DNA of 64,000 nt from Paenimyroides ummariense (GCF_900115115.1 NZ_FOVI01000014.1:1-64000), one strand, 5' to 3'. Shown: positions 36,234 through 45,736, counted from the stretch's first letter. Notes: generated from the sequence alone by a model not told the origin. Numbers and translations are program-made.

Positions 36234-37231
36234 AAAACCTACGCAAAATATTATTTCCGTTTTCGTTGATTTATGCAGCCATAACAAGCTTGCGAAATTT
36301 TTTGTACGATAAAGGAATTAAAAAATCAACTGCTTTTAATTTGCCGATAATTGCTGTGGGAAATCTGTCGGTTGGTGGAACGGGTAAAACGCCCATGGTA
36401 GAATATTTAATTAGACTTTTAGCTGATAGATACAATTTAGCGGTTTTAAGCCGAGGTTACAAGCGTAAAAGCAAAGGTTTTTATTTGGCAAATGCCACTA
36501 CAACCATAGAAGAAATTGGAGATGAACCTTTTCAATATCATTCAAAATTTAAAAATGTTAATGTAGCGGTAAATACAAATAGAGTAGAAGGAGTTACCAA
36601 AATTTTAGAAGTTCTGCCCAAAACCGAAGTTGTTTTGTTAGATGATGCTTTTCAGCACCGTAAAATAAAAGCGGGGTTTTATATTATGCTTACGGCTTAC
36701 AACGATTTGTTTTATAACGATTTGGTGTTGCCTGCCGGAAATTTGCGCGAATGTAAATCGGGAGTAAAAAGAGCAAATGTTGTTGTGGTTACAAAATGCC
36801 CTAAAGATTTATCGGAAGCAGAAATGCTTCAAATAAAAAATAAAATTTACATTGATAACGAGAAAATTTTCTTTTCAACGATTAGTTATCATCATTCGGT
36901 AACAAATAATATAGAAGAAATTAAAATTTCTGATTTAAAAAATGATTTTATTGCCGTTGCCGGTATCGCAAAACCCGAATATTTTTATGAGTATTTAAAT
37001 TGTACTAAAAGTGAATGTTTAACATTTCCGGATCATCATTTTTTTTCAGATCAAGATATAAATAACATCCTTCAAAAAGCAAACAATCGAAAAATTATCA
37101 CAACCGAAAAAGATTATATGCGCTTGCAGAATCTGCTACAAAAAGACCAGTTGTACTATCTACCCATTGAAATGGAATTCTTAAAAGATTCACAGGTTTT
37201 TGATACGGAAATAAGTAATATAGTTGTTTAA
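36230..37231 (+). CDS. lpxK: Tetraacyldisaccharide 4'-kinase
   Basis: A 333-residue inner-membrane-associated P-loop kinase that phosphorylates the 4' position of lipid A disaccharide. The N terminus is a membrane anchor (ILFPFSLIYAAITSLRNFLY). The Walker A is VGNLSVGGTGKTPMVEYL. Family motifs follow: AVLSRGYKRKSKGF, EIGDEPFQYHSKF, VLLDDAFQHRKI (Asp pair) and VLPAGNLREC. The C terminus includes FPDHHFFSDQDI and TTEKDYMRL. It is the sixth enzyme of the lipid A pathway and overlaps the lipoprotein gene. Confidence 0.95.
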   Translation: MKNLRKILFPFSLIYAAITSLRNFLYDKGIKKSTAFNLPIIAVGNLSVGGTGKTPMVEYLIRLLADRYNLAVLSRGYKRKSKGFYLANATTTIEEIGDEPFQYHSKFKNVNVAVNTNRVEGVTKILEVLPKTEVVLLDDAFQHRKIKAGFYIMLTAYNDLFYNDLVLPAGNLRECKSGVKRANVVVVTKCPKDLSEAEMLQIKNKIYIDNEKIFFSTISYHHSVTNNIEEIKISDLKNDFIAVAGIAKPEYFYEYLNCTKSECLTFPDHHFFSDQDINNILQKANNRKIITTEKDYMRLQNLLQKDQLYYLPIEMEFLKDSQVFDTEISNIVV

Positions 37232-37256
37232 AAAAATATTTCTACTCTAAATGAAT

Positions 37257-37264
37257 TATTTTTG
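37257..37264 (+). promoter_or_regulatory. Promoter -7 box TATTTTTG for the type B cargo cluster
   Basis: Matches TAnnTTTG, 56 bases before the ATG at 37321. Confidence 0.5.
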
Positions 37265-37320
37265 TTGAGATATACTTTTTTTTGATAATTTTAACAAAAA
37301 ATCAATTACACTAAAACCCC

Positions 37321-38817
37321 ATGTTAAAAACACTGCTTTTGTTTACTACATTAATTTGTAGCTTGTCTTCTTTTGGTCAAAAAATATCACTTTACAAACA
37401 ATTTTACGGTAGTTATGATTATACAATGCTTGGAAACACAATGAATGTACAAGCAAATGGAGATCCTAATTCTTGTGATATTTTAACAGAATCATCGGCA
37501 ACACTTAATATACCCGGAACCAAAGAAGTAGTCGCAGCTTATTTGTATTGGTCAGGTAATGGAAACCAACGTGAGGCCGATTTAAATGTTAAATTAAATG
37601 GTATTGATGTAGAATCTGAACGCCTTAATCTTTTAGCAGCAGGTCCCGATCCAAACTTCGCCTATTTTTCGGCTTTTGCAGATGTAACGCATATAGTAAA
37701 GCAATTTGGCGAAACAGAATATACACTATCTGAATTAGATCTAACAAAACATATTAAAAAATATTGCGGTGGTAATTATGTAGGATGGGCAATTGCGGTG
37801 GTTTATAACGATGAAGATATTGAAGATAATTTAGTTGCAATTTATGATGGTTTTGAAAGTTTAGATACAGGTAACCCCATTATTAATATTATTTTAGACG
37901 GTTTTAGAATTACAAATGCAGCAAATTCAAAAATATCATTTTTGGCTTGGGAAGGTGACGCTTCTTTAGCTTCTGGCGAAGAATTATTAATAAACAACAT
38001 CACTGTATCTAACGCAATGAATCCCGCAGATAATGCTTTTAACTGTACTAATACTTATTCAAACTCTACCGAAATGTGGAACATGGATTTAGATGAGTAC
38101 GATTTAAGCAGCTACGTAGAAGTAGATGATACAGTTTTAGATATTAAAGTAACCACAGCTGCCGATGTAGTTTTCTTTAATGCAATAGTACTTTCTGTTT
38201 ACAGTGTTTTTCCTGATGCAACAATGACTTTAGATAGTTATCAAAACTACTGCCATACCCGAAGAGTTGATGTAAATTACAGTGTTGCAAACCATAAAGG
38301 TAACCATCCGTTAAAAAAGGATACACCTGTAGCATTTTACATCAATAATGAATTGGTAGGAACTACTAAAACAGATGAAGAAGTTGCTGAAGGAAGTCAA
38401 ATTAGTCAAACCATTACGTTAGATATTCCTAAAAAATTTGGTTACCGATTTGATTTGGTTGCTAATGTAGATGATACCGGAAACCAAAAAGGAATTGTTT
38501 TTGAAATTGATGAAGAAAATAACTCTTCAAAAACTCACATTGATTTAACAAGAAATTGTCCAATACAGAAAGGGGTTTCAGCTAACTTTGACGGCGCTAA
38601 CGATGGGTTTGATTTAAGTGTGTACGACCTGAACCAATTAAAAATATATAACCGATATGGATCAGAAGTTTTTAGCTATGGCAAAGGATACACCAACCAA
38701 TGGGTAGGGCAAAATATGAACAATAAAGCATTGCCAACCGGAACTTATTATTACGTTTTTACGACAGATTATGAGACTATTTCGGGTTATGTGTATTTAA
38801 TTAAAGAAGTAAGATAA
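37321..38817 (+). CDS. T9SS type B sorted adhesin-like protein, copy 1
   Basis: A 498-residue secreted protein. A signal peptide (LLLFTTLICSLSSFGQ) precedes a conserved domain (ISLYKQFYGSYDYTMLGNTM, then AAYLYWSG and FSAFADVTHIV) shared with two downstream genes. A CARDB-like segment follows near residue 320 (RRVDVNYSVANHKGNHPLKK, then VDDTGNQKGIVFEIDEENNS). The C-terminal 80 residues form the type B (CHU_C/gliding-associated) sorting domain: GVSANFDGANDGFDLSVYDL, KIYNRYGSEVFSYG, and YVYLIKEVR. It should be exported by T9SS. The stop is directly followed by the next ATG. Confidence 0.85.
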   Translation: MLKTLLLFTTLICSLSSFGQKISLYKQFYGSYDYTMLGNTMNVQANGDPNSCDILTESSATLNIPGTKEVVAAYLYWSGNGNQREADLNVKLNGIDVESERLNLLAAGPDPNFAYFSAFADVTHIVKQFGETEYTLSELDLTKHIKKYCGGNYVGWAIAVVYNDEDIEDNLVAIYDGFESLDTGNPIINIILDGFRITNAANSKISFLAWEGDASLASGEELLINNITVSNAMNPADNAFNCTNTYSNSTEMWNMDLDEYDLSSYVEVDDTVLDIKVTTAADVVFFNAIVLSVYSVFPDATMTLDSYQNYCHTRRVDVNYSVANHKGNHPLKKDTPVAFYINNELVGTTKTDEEVAEGSQISQTITLDIPKKFGYRFDLVANVDDTGNQKGIVFEIDEENNSSKTHIDLTRNCPIQKGVSANFDGANDGFDLSVYDLNQLKIYNRYGSEVFSYGKGYTNQWVGQNMNNKALPTGTYYYVFTTDYETISGYVYLIKEVR

Positions 38818-39318
38818 ATGAAAAAAATACTATTATTAACAACAATATTTGCCCTATTTAGCTGCAATAATGAAATAGACGATATTTTAAACGACTATAA
38901 AACAAAACCAAAATCTGCAGATTTACAAGGTTTCTGGGAGTTAAAAGGTGTTTATCCTCCCGATTCGCTAAAACATGATAATGAAATAGGAATATCTCAA
39001 GGCTGGGTAGGAATAGGACCAAATGAAATTCTTTATTTAGATAATGAATATTTACGATTTTTAAATAAATCAACTGATGAAGATTCTCTTTATCACTACA
39101 ATAAAAAAAATAAATTGTATTGGTATAATAGCGAACAGTTTATCAAATCGGTATATGAAGAAAGTTATAATAATAAAAATTTTCAGTATATAAACGAATA
39201 TCAAATTCCGTATAAGTTGGTACAATCAAAAGACACGTTAGTTGTTCAAAGTAATCATAAAACCTTGTATCTAATTAAACGATTTAATATTAAATTTACC
39301 GAGTATGTATTTGATTAA
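38818..39318 (+). CDS. Predicted lipoprotein
   Basis: A 166-residue protein with a short lipoprotein signal (MKKILLLTTIFALFSCNNE, lipobox Cys at about residue 16). The start codon follows the previous stop with no gap. The mature part has LQGFWELKGVYPPDSLKHDN, which resembles the opening of lipocalin-like or META-like lipoproteins, then an Asn- and Tyr-rich middle and beta strands to the end. No firm family. It interrupts the series of type B cargo paralogues and is very probably cotranscribed with the first. Confidence 0.65.
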   Translation: MKKILLLTTIFALFSCNNEIDDILNDYKTKPKSADLQGFWELKGVYPPDSLKHDNEIGISQGWVGIGPNEILYLDNEYLRFLNKSTDEDSLYHYNKKNKLYWYNSEQFIKSVYEESYNNKNFQYINEYQIPYKLVQSKDTLVVQSNHKTLYLIKRFNIKFTEYVFD

Positions 39319-39365
39319 CTGATTAATACTTATTTTTTTGTATTTTTATTGAAACTATTTCGGTT

Positions 39366-41432
39366 ATGATAAAAATACTACGATTACTTATATTTTTCTC
39401 ATGCTTTTTTGCATTTAGCCAGCCTGTAAAACTTTTTAAGCAGTATACGGGGCAATATGACTTTTTTATAATAGGTAATACCATGAACACTGCTCCCAAT
39501 GGAACAGGAGCACCTTGTACTATTTTAACGCAATCAAGTGCGGTTCTTAACCTAAATGCTAATGCCAATATACAAGCAGCGTTTTTGTATTGGTCAGGAT
39601 CCGGAACTTTAGCACAAGCCGATTTAAATGTTCAGTTAAACGGTACACCTATTACAGCTCAAAGAACATTTACAACAATTGGTCCCACCGGATTAGAATT
39701 TTTTGGAGCTTTTGCAGATGTAACAACCTTTGTAAAGGCTACAGGTAATGTTAATTATACCCTATCCGATTTAGATCTAACAAACGTTATACCGCCTTAT
39801 TGCCCCACAGGTAGTAATTATGCCGGCTGGTCTATTGTAGTGGTGTATGAAGACGTCGCTTTGCCAAACAGAGTTATAAGTGTTTACGAAGGTTTTCAAA
39901 TTGTTGATCATACTGGGCAAAGTGCTACCATAACTTTAAACGGTTTAAATGTTACCAATGTTACTAATGCAAAAGTTGGTTTTTTAGCATGGGAAGGCGA
40001 CGATAATTTAGCAGTTGCCGAAGAGTTAAGAATCAACGGAAATATAATTAGTAATCCGCCGTTAAATCCGGCAAATAATGTATTTAATTCTACCAATACC
40101 TATACAAACGCAACTAATTTGTGGAATATGGATATTGATTATTTTAATGTTGGTAGCCTTATTTCTTTAGGCGATACATCAATGACTGTTGAAATTAAAA
40201 CCGGGCAGGATTTAATAATTGTCAATAATATATTGGTAGCATTAAGCAGTCTTTTTGCCGATGCAACTATCAATATTGATAAAATAAAAGTTGAGTGTAA
40301 TAGTAGAGAAATAAAGGTTGATTATACAGTTTTCAATACAAATAAAGCTACAAATCCATTAATTAAAAATGTTCCTATAGCTTTTTATGCCAATGAGGTT
40401 TTGGTAGGAACATCTACTACAAAAAATGACATTCCAATAAATGATTTTGAAACAGGAACAATTACTTTAACAATCCCGGAATCTTTTGGCGATAATTTCA
40501 CAATAACAGCAAGTGTTGATGATGACGGCAATAGAAATAGTACGGTGGTAGAAATTGACGAAACCAATAATACCGATTCTGAAAATGTAACCTTAATTTA
40601 TGGACCAGAAGTAGATGAACCAACCGATATTATCGTTTGTGATGAAGACGAGAAAGGTTTTGTGATTTTCGATTTAACATCGAAGCAATTCGAAGCAAGT
40701 ACCAGCAACAACGTTATTATTACTTTTCATGAAAGCAAAGATGAAGCAGAAAAAGGTGCAAGAGCTGTTAATAATTTTGATCGTTATGAATTAAAAAGTC
40801 ACAGTTCTAAAACAATTTGGATCCGAGTAGAAGATAAAATTACAGGTTGTGCAAATACAACATCTTTTAAGATTACTGCTCAAATGAAGCCGTTTACAGA
40901 ACTTAAAGAACCTTTAATGATCTGTAATTTTAAAAGTAATCCATTGGCAGCTAATTTGTCGTTAGCCTATATACTTTTAAAGAGGATTTTTCCGTATGTT
41001 GATGAAATGCAACTGAGTTTTTATGAAACAGAAGCAGATGCTGAAAATGAAATCAATGAAATTACCAATATTAATAGTTATCAGCCACCGCGCTTTCCTT
41101 ACATTATCTACATTAAAGCAAAAGGTACAAAACTTTGGTGCGATAATATTATTCAATTACAATTGAACGATTGCGTGGTTCCCAAAGGAATTTCGCCAAA
41201 CGGGGATGGCATGAACGATGGTTTTAATATTGAAATTTTTAACCCAATCGAAGTGAAAATTTTTAATCGTTACGGAATGGAAGTTTACCAACACGGTGAA
41301 GGATACACCGATCAATGGAAAGGTCAGGACAAAAATAATCGTGAACTGCCATCAGGAACATATTTCTATCATTTTAGAACTTTGTTTGATACTTATTTAG
41401 GATATGTTTATTTGATTAAAGAAGTTAAATAG
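39366..41432 (+). CDS. T9SS type B sorted adhesin-like protein, copy 2
   Basis: A 688-residue secreted protein. The signal peptide (LIFFSCFFAFSQ) is followed by the shared N-terminal domain (VKLFKQYTGQYDFFIIGNTM, QAAFLYWSG, FGAFADVTTFVKATG). After about residue 310 comes a CARDB-like segment (REIKVDYTVFN, ITASVDDDGNRNSTVVEIDE), then a second domain of about 120 residues found only in copies 2 and 3 (IVCDEDEKGFVIFDLTSKQF, TIWIRVEDKITGCANTTSF). The type B sorting domain begins at PKGISPNGDGMNDGFNIEIF and ends YVYLIKEVK. It is the same length as copy 3. Confidence 0.85.
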   Translation: MIKILRLLIFFSCFFAFSQPVKLFKQYTGQYDFFIIGNTMNTAPNGTGAPCTILTQSSAVLNLNANANIQAAFLYWSGSGTLAQADLNVQLNGTPITAQRTFTTIGPTGLEFFGAFADVTTFVKATGNVNYTLSDLDLTNVIPPYCPTGSNYAGWSIVVVYEDVALPNRVISVYEGFQIVDHTGQSATITLNGLNVTNVTNAKVGFLAWEGDDNLAVAEELRINGNIISNPPLNPANNVFNSTNTYTNATNLWNMDIDYFNVGSLISLGDTSMTVEIKTGQDLIIVNNILVALSSLFADATINIDKIKVECNSREIKVDYTVFNTNKATNPLIKNVPIAFYANEVLVGTSTTKNDIPINDFETGTITLTIPESFGDNFTITASVDDDGNRNSTVVEIDETNNTDSENVTLIYGPEVDEPTDIIVCDEDEKGFVIFDLTSKQFEASTSNNVIITFHESKDEAEKGARAVNNFDRYELKSHSSKTIWIRVEDKITGCANTTSFKITAQMKPFTELKEPLMICNFKSNPLAANLSLAYILLKRIFPYVDEMQLSFYETEADAENEINEITNINSYQPPRFPYIIYIKAKGTKLWCDNIIQLQLNDCVVPKGISPNGDGMNDGFNIEIFNPIEVKIFNRYGMEVYQHGEGYTDQWKGQDKNNRELPSGTYFYHFRTLFDTYLGYVYLIKEVK
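41169..41395 (+). repeat. Sorting-domain repeat, copy in type B gene 2
   Basis: About 227 bases nearly identical to 43342-43568, with only about a dozen scattered differences plus a small cluster near the end. It encodes the type B sorting tail of both paralogues. Confidence 0.85.
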
Positions 41433-41538
41433 GGTACTGTTACATAAATATTTAATGTTTAATAATTAGCTTTATGTTTTTGATATTTTATTATTTAATT
41501 AATTATTTTTTATATATTTATTAAAAACACTTTGAATT

Positions 41539-43605
41539 ATGTATAAAAAAATATTTTTAGTTGTATTACTTCTTAATTCCATTTTAGGTTTCTCTCAGCC
41601 AATCTCTCTTTATAAGCAGTTCTATGGTCGCTTTGATTTTACAATGGTTGGAAATACATTAAACACTGCATCAAATGGTACGGGGCAACCTTGTACCATA
41701 CTTACACAATCATCGGCTGCATTAAACTTAAATCCGAATCAAGAAGTAGTAGCTGCATATTTGTATTGGAGTGGTTTCCCAGAAAACAGGAATTTTGATC
41801 AAACTGTAATGCTGAATAATATACCTATTACGGCAGAAAGAATTTTATTAGATAATTCAATATTTAATTATCCTCAAAGGAGTGCTTTTGCAGATGTTAC
41901 TAGTATAGTACAAAATACAGGTAACGGAGTTTACTTGTTATCAGATTTTACGAATAACTTTCCTAATTGCGCTAGTGGTTCTATCTATGCAGGTTGGGCA
42001 ATGGTAATTATATACGAAGATCCAACAATAAAGACAAGACTGTTAAATGTATATGATGGATTTCAAATACTAGATGTATCTACAATTAGTAAAGTTTCAA
42101 TTGGTTTAAGTAATTTAAAATTATCAAATAGTGAAGGTGCAAAAATTGGGATTTTAGCTTGGGAAACCGATGCAAATCTTGCTATAAACGAGGAATTACG
42201 TGTTAATGGAAATGTGGTAAGTGATCCTCCCTTAAATCCAGCAAATAATGTTTTTAACGAAACCGATGCTTTTACAAACAGAACCAATGTTTATAATATG
42301 GATATGGATTATTTTTTTATTGATAATTACATAACTGTTGGTGATACTTCATTGTTAGTCGAGGTGGATTCAAGCTCAGACATGATTAACTTTAATGCAA
42401 TGGTTGTTGCTGTTACAAATTTAAAACCGGATGCTATAATTAGTGTTGATACCATTAAAACAGAGTGCGATAGTAAAACTGTTGAAGTTTTTTATAAAGT
42501 TTCTAATATGTACACTTTAGTTGATTTACCTGCAAACGTACCAATAGCTTTTTATCTAAATGATGTATTGATAGCAACTTCAAAAACTAAAAATATAATA
42601 CTTCCAGACCAATCTGAGTCGGGTTTTATTTCATTTACAATTCCTTCAAATATAAATATAGATAACGATTTAGTATTAACAGTTAAAGTTGATGATGATG
42701 GGGTAGGAAATGGAATGGTTGACGAAGTTGATGAAAGTAATAATACAGATAGTGAACCAGTATTTTTGAAATTTAGCCCTATAATAAATGATCCTAATGA
42801 TATAGTTATATGTGATGAAGGAAAAGGTTTTGTTCTACTTGATTTAACTGATAAATATTCAGAAATAAGTACCGCAAGTAATATTACTATTACATTTCAT
42901 GAAACCAACGAAGATGCTGAAAAGGGGGCTAATAGAATAACTAATGTTACAAATTACGAGATAGCAAGCCATGCCTCAAAGGTCATATGGACGAGAGTTA
43001 AAGACAATATCAATGGTTGTGCTGAAATAACATTTTTTACTATAACAGCACAAATGGTACCTTTTGCAGAGCTGAAAGAACCTTTAATGCTTTGTAATTT
43101 AAAAAATGATCCATCAGCTGTGAATTTAACATCGGTTCATTTATTGCTTTCCAGAATGTTTCCTTATATGAACGAGATAAATTTAAAATTCTATGAAAAC
43201 GAAATAGATGCAGAGAATGAAGTAAATGAAATAATGAATATTACTAATTACAAACCAAATATATTCCCTAAGATCGTTTGGATAAGAGCAAAAGGTAAAA
43301 ATAACCTTTGGTGTGATAATATTATTCCATTGCAGTTGAATGATTGCGTGGTTCCCAAAGGAATTTCGCCAAACGGCGATGGCATGAACGATGGTTTTAA
43401 TATTGAAATTTTTAACCCAATCGAAGTGAAAATTTTCAATCGTTATGGATTGGAGGTTTATCATCACGGTGAAGGATACATAGATCAATGGAAAGGTCAG
43501 GACAAAAATAATCGTGAACTGCCATCAGGTACTTATTTTTATCATTTTAGAACTTTGTTTGATACTTACGTTGGCTATGTTCAGCTTATTAAAGAAATTA
43601 GATAA
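41539..43605 (+). CDS. T9SS type B sorted adhesin-like protein, copy 3
   Basis: A 688-residue paralogue of copy 2 with the same domain order: signal peptide (FLVVLLLNSILGFSQ), N-terminal domain (ISLYKQFYGRFDFTMVGNTL, YLYWSG), CARDB-like segment (KTVEVFYKVSN, then VDDDGVGNGMVDEVDESNNT), extra domain (IVICDEGKGFVLLDLTDKYS) and sorting tail. The first 600 residues have diverged clearly from copy 2, but the sorting-domain DNA (43342-43568) is almost identical to 41169-41395. A terminator shared with yebC follows. Confidence 0.85.
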   Translation: MYKKIFLVVLLLNSILGFSQPISLYKQFYGRFDFTMVGNTLNTASNGTGQPCTILTQSSAALNLNPNQEVVAAYLYWSGFPENRNFDQTVMLNNIPITAERILLDNSIFNYPQRSAFADVTSIVQNTGNGVYLLSDFTNNFPNCASGSIYAGWAMVIIYEDPTIKTRLLNVYDGFQILDVSTISKVSIGLSNLKLSNSEGAKIGILAWETDANLAINEELRVNGNVVSDPPLNPANNVFNETDAFTNRTNVYNMDMDYFFIDNYITVGDTSLLVEVDSSSDMINFNAMVVAVTNLKPDAIISVDTIKTECDSKTVEVFYKVSNMYTLVDLPANVPIAFYLNDVLIATSKTKNIILPDQSESGFISFTIPSNINIDNDLVLTVKVDDDGVGNGMVDEVDESNNTDSEPVFLKFSPIINDPNDIVICDEGKGFVLLDLTDKYSEISTASNITITFHETNEDAEKGANRITNVTNYEIASHASKVIWTRVKDNINGCAEITFFTITAQMVPFAELKEPLMLCNLKNDPSAVNLTSVHLLLSRMFPYMNEINLKFYENEIDAENEVNEIMNITNYKPNIFPKIVWIRAKGKNNLWCDNIIPLQLNDCVVPKGISPNGDGMNDGFNIEIFNPIEVKIFNRYGLEVYHHGEGYIDQWKGQDKNNRELPSGTYFYHFRTLFDTYVGYVQLIKEIR
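43342..43568 (+). repeat. Sorting-domain repeat, copy in type B gene 3
   Basis: Partner of 41169-41395, in the same orientation, 2173 bases away. The high identity contrasts with the divergent upstream parts of the two genes. Confidence 0.85.
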
Positions 43606-43640
43606 AAATAAAGCGTTTCAAAAATGAAACGCTTTATTTT
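43605..43640. terminator. Bidirectional terminator between type B gene 3 and yebC
   Basis: A perfect 16-base inverted repeat AAAATAAAGCGTTTCA/TGAAACGCTTTATTTT around AAAA, serving the convergent genes on both sides. Confidence 0.9.
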
Positions 43641-43646
43641 TAATAT

Positions 43647-44357
43647 TTAAGCCATTGTGGTGTAAACGTTTTGTACGTCATCGTCTTCTTCAATCTTTTC
43701 CAACAATTTTTCTACATCGGCAATTTGTTCTTCTGTAAGTTCTTTTGTTACTTGCGGAATACGATCAAAACCAGATGAAAGAATTTCCATGTTGCGCTCT
43801 TCCAATTCTTTTTGGATTGATCCGAAACTGTTAAACGGAGCATAGATTAAAATTCCGTCTTCATCTTCAAAAATTTCATCAACACCGGCATCAATCAGTT
43901 CTAATTCAAATTCTTCCAAATCTAAACCTTCAACTTTTGCAATTCTAAAGTTACAGGTATGATCGAACATAAATTCAACCGATCCTTGCGTTCCCATGGT
44001 ACCATTACATTTGTTAAAGTACGAACGAATATTGGCAACTGTTCTGTTATTGTTATCGGTAGCAGTTTCAATTAATATAGCAATTCCGTGTGGTGCATAT
44101 CCTTCAAACAAAACTTCTTTATAGTTGGCTGTATCTTTGTCTGATGCTTTTTTAATAGCGCGTTCTACATTGTCTTTAGGCATATTGGCAGCTTTAGCAT
44201 TTTGCATAACGGCACGTAAACGGGCATTTGTTTCAGGATTAGGTCCGCCTTCTTTAACAGCCATAACGATATCTTTACCAATACGCGTAAACGTTTTAGC
44301 CATTGCCGACCAACGTTTCATTTTTCTAGCTTTTCTAAATTCAAACGCTCTTCCCAT
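43647..44357 (-). CDS. yebC: YebC/PmpR-family protein
   Basis: A 236-residue protein of the YebC/PmpR/TACO1 family. N-terminal motif: MGRAFEFRKARKMKRWSAMA, a variant of the usual GHSKWANI opening. Further motifs are AVMQNAKAANMPKDNVERAI, KKASDK, LFEGYAPHGIAILIETATDN, and NGTMGTQGSVEFMF. The C terminus has DDDVQNVYTTMA. Such proteins were described as transcription regulators; recent work links YebC-type proteins to translation of poly-proline stretches. The RAFEFRKARKMKRW start is characteristic of the Bacteroidota branch. A TAATTTTG box lies upstream. Confidence 0.93.
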   Translation of the reverse strand: MGRAFEFRKARKMKRWSAMAKTFTRIGKDIVMAVKEGGPNPETNARLRAVMQNAKAANMPKDNVERAIKKASDKDTANYKEVLFEGYAPHGIAILIETATDNNNRTVANIRSYFNKCNGTMGTQGSVEFMFDHTCNFRIAKVEGLDLEEFELELIDAGVDEIFEDEDGILIYAPFNSFGSIQKELEERNMEILSSGFDRIPQVTKELTEEQIADVEKLLEKIEEDDDVQNVYTTMA

Positions 44358-44379
44358 TTCTATTTTTATTAATTTTACG

Positions 44380-44387
44380 CAAAATTA
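44380..44387 (-). promoter_or_regulatory. Promoter -7 box (TAATTTTG on minus) for yebC
   Basis: Matches TAnnTTTG, 22 bases before the yebC ATG. Confidence 0.55.
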
Positions 44388-44441
44388 TAGAAAAGATGTT
44401 TTTCTGTAAAAAAAAACACAAATTATTTTAACTTAAAACAC

Positions 44442-45074
44442 ATGAAAAAAACACTTTTTATTGCCTTAATGGCATCTTTTACTGTAAATGCACAAGTTAG
44501 AGAAAAAGGGGAAGTTGAGGTTTCGCCTTTTATTGGAGTATCTACTGCAAATTATTTTGGCGATGTTGGTATGATGAACGAAGCTGTTGTTAACCCTTAT
44601 TTTGGTGCAAATTTAGATTTGTATTTTAATAATAGATGGAGTTTAAAAACGGGAGTTGAATATCAAACAATGGGATCTCAGGGGGAATCTTACGGGTTTT
44701 ATGGATTTGAATCTTTTGAAGAAAAAATAAATTTTGTTTCGGTACCAATCCATGCAAATTATCATTTTTCTAAAAACAGAAGATGGTATTTAAATTTTGG
44801 TCCAACAATCAATTTTCTTACAGAAGCAACCTCTAACGGAATGAATATGAAAGAGGGAATCACCCCTGTTCAATTAGGTTTAGGTTTAGGTATTGGATAT
44901 AAAATTTATGTTAATGAACGCTTTAGCATTGGTATTGATCATCAAGAATATATAGGTTTTACAAATAACTTAAAATCAAAATATAATAATAATGATTTAT
45001 TTATTGGAAATTATTTTGGTAGTTTTAGTGTGAAAGCAATTTTTAAGTTAGGCTCATCGGAAAGTGAAAAATAA
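44442..45074 (+). CDS. Outer-membrane beta-barrel protein
   Basis: A 210-residue protein with a signal peptide (KKTLFIALMASFTVNAQ) and a small beta-barrel of alternating hydrophobic strands: VEVSPFIGVSTANYFGDVGM, NLDLYFNNRWSLKTGVEYQT, FVSVPIHANYHFSKNRRWYL, and GLGLGIGYKIYVNERFSIGI. The pattern matches the porin-family outer-membrane beta-barrel group (OMP_b-brl_2) common in Bacteroidota. No ligand can be inferred. It is monocistronic, with a bidirectional terminator just after the stop. Confidence 0.8.
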   Translation: MKKTLFIALMASFTVNAQVREKGEVEVSPFIGVSTANYFGDVGMMNEAVVNPYFGANLDLYFNNRWSLKTGVEYQTMGSQGESYGFYGFESFEEKINFVSVPIHANYHFSKNRRWYLNFGPTINFLTEATSNGMNMKEGITPVQLGLGLGIGYKIYVNERFSIGIDHQEYIGFTNNLKSKYNNNDLFIGNYFGSFSVKAIFKLGSSESEK

Positions 45075-45075
45075 T

Positions 45076-45104
45076 AAAAAGACTTCAAAATTTGAAGTCT
45101 TTTT
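45076..45104. terminator. Bidirectional terminator
   Basis: AAAAAGACTTCAAA pairs with TTTGAAGTCTTTTT around a one-base centre, between convergent genes ending at 45074 (+) and 45134 (-). Confidence 0.85.
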
Positions 45105-45133
45105 AATTTTAATAACCAAAAATAATATAATAA

Positions 45134-45604
45134 CTATTCTCGCTCCCAAAAGAAAGGTGGTTCAATATTTAAGCTTCTTAAATAAACGTAACCTTGTCCG
45201 CGGTGATGAACTTCATTGTCAACGAAATATAAAATATTCTGAATTACCGGAAATTTGTATTCGCCGAACAAATTGAAATCTTCCTTAAAACGATCTTCAG
45301 AAATCTGCATAAACAAATCATTGATTTTTGGCGTAGCATCGTCCCAAGCGTTTAATAAATCAGCTTTAGTTTTCAGTGGTAAATTGTGGTTGTAACCTTC
45401 GGTAGAATTTTTTACAATTCCTTCTAAACCAGGAACAGCGATAGATAACAGTTCTTTAACCAAATCGGCAAACGTACGCATTCCGCCAATGCTGTATTCA
45501 AAAAGTTCTTTTTCTGGGAAAGCTTCAATAACTCTTCTTGTTAATGCTCTGTGACCTTGCCAGTGGTTTAATAATTCTTCGTTTGTTAAAATGTTTGCTT
45601 TCAT
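45134..45604 (-). CDS. DinB-family protein
   Basis: A 156-residue four-helix DinB/YfiT-like protein. It has the first-helix LLNHWQGHRALTRRVIEAFP, FEYSIGGMRTFADLVKELLS in the second, and QNILYFVDNEVHHRGQGYVY in the third, whose HHRGQ stretch carries metal-binding His residues. The family includes metal-dependent thiol S-transferases acting with bacillithiol or mycothiol, but most members are uncharacterised. It stands alone, divergent from the lipid acyltransferase gene; a TAATTTTG box and a palindrome lie between them. Confidence 0.88.
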   Translation of the reverse strand: MKANILTNEELLNHWQGHRALTRRVIEAFPEKELFEYSIGGMRTFADLVKELLSIAVPGLEGIVKNSTEGYNHNLPLKTKADLLNAWDDATPKINDLFMQISEDRFKEDFNLFGEYKFPVIQNILYFVDNEVHHRGQGYVYLRSLNIEPPFFWERE

Positions 45605-45634
45605 AATAATTGATTTAGATGTTTATTTTCAGTT

Positions 45635-45642
45635 CAAAATTA
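45635..45642 (-). promoter_or_regulatory. Promoter -7 box (TAATTTTG on minus) for the DinB gene
   Basis: Matches TAnnTTTG, 30 bases before the start at 45604. Confidence 0.55.
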
Positions 45643-45653
45643 TGAAGTGGTTT

Positions 45654-45669
45654 TGACAGCTGTATGTCA
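45654..45669. promoter_or_regulatory. Palindrome TGACA-N6-TGTCA, possible operator
   Basis: A 16-base inverted repeat in the divergent promoter region of the DinB gene and the acyltransferase gene. It sits about where a repressor of the minus-strand promoter would bind. Confidence 0.35.
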
Positions 45670-45736
45670 TGCGATTTCTTTTTTTTACTAATGTTAAAAC
45701 ATTTTAAATAAAATCCTGTAAATAATTAGATAGGCT

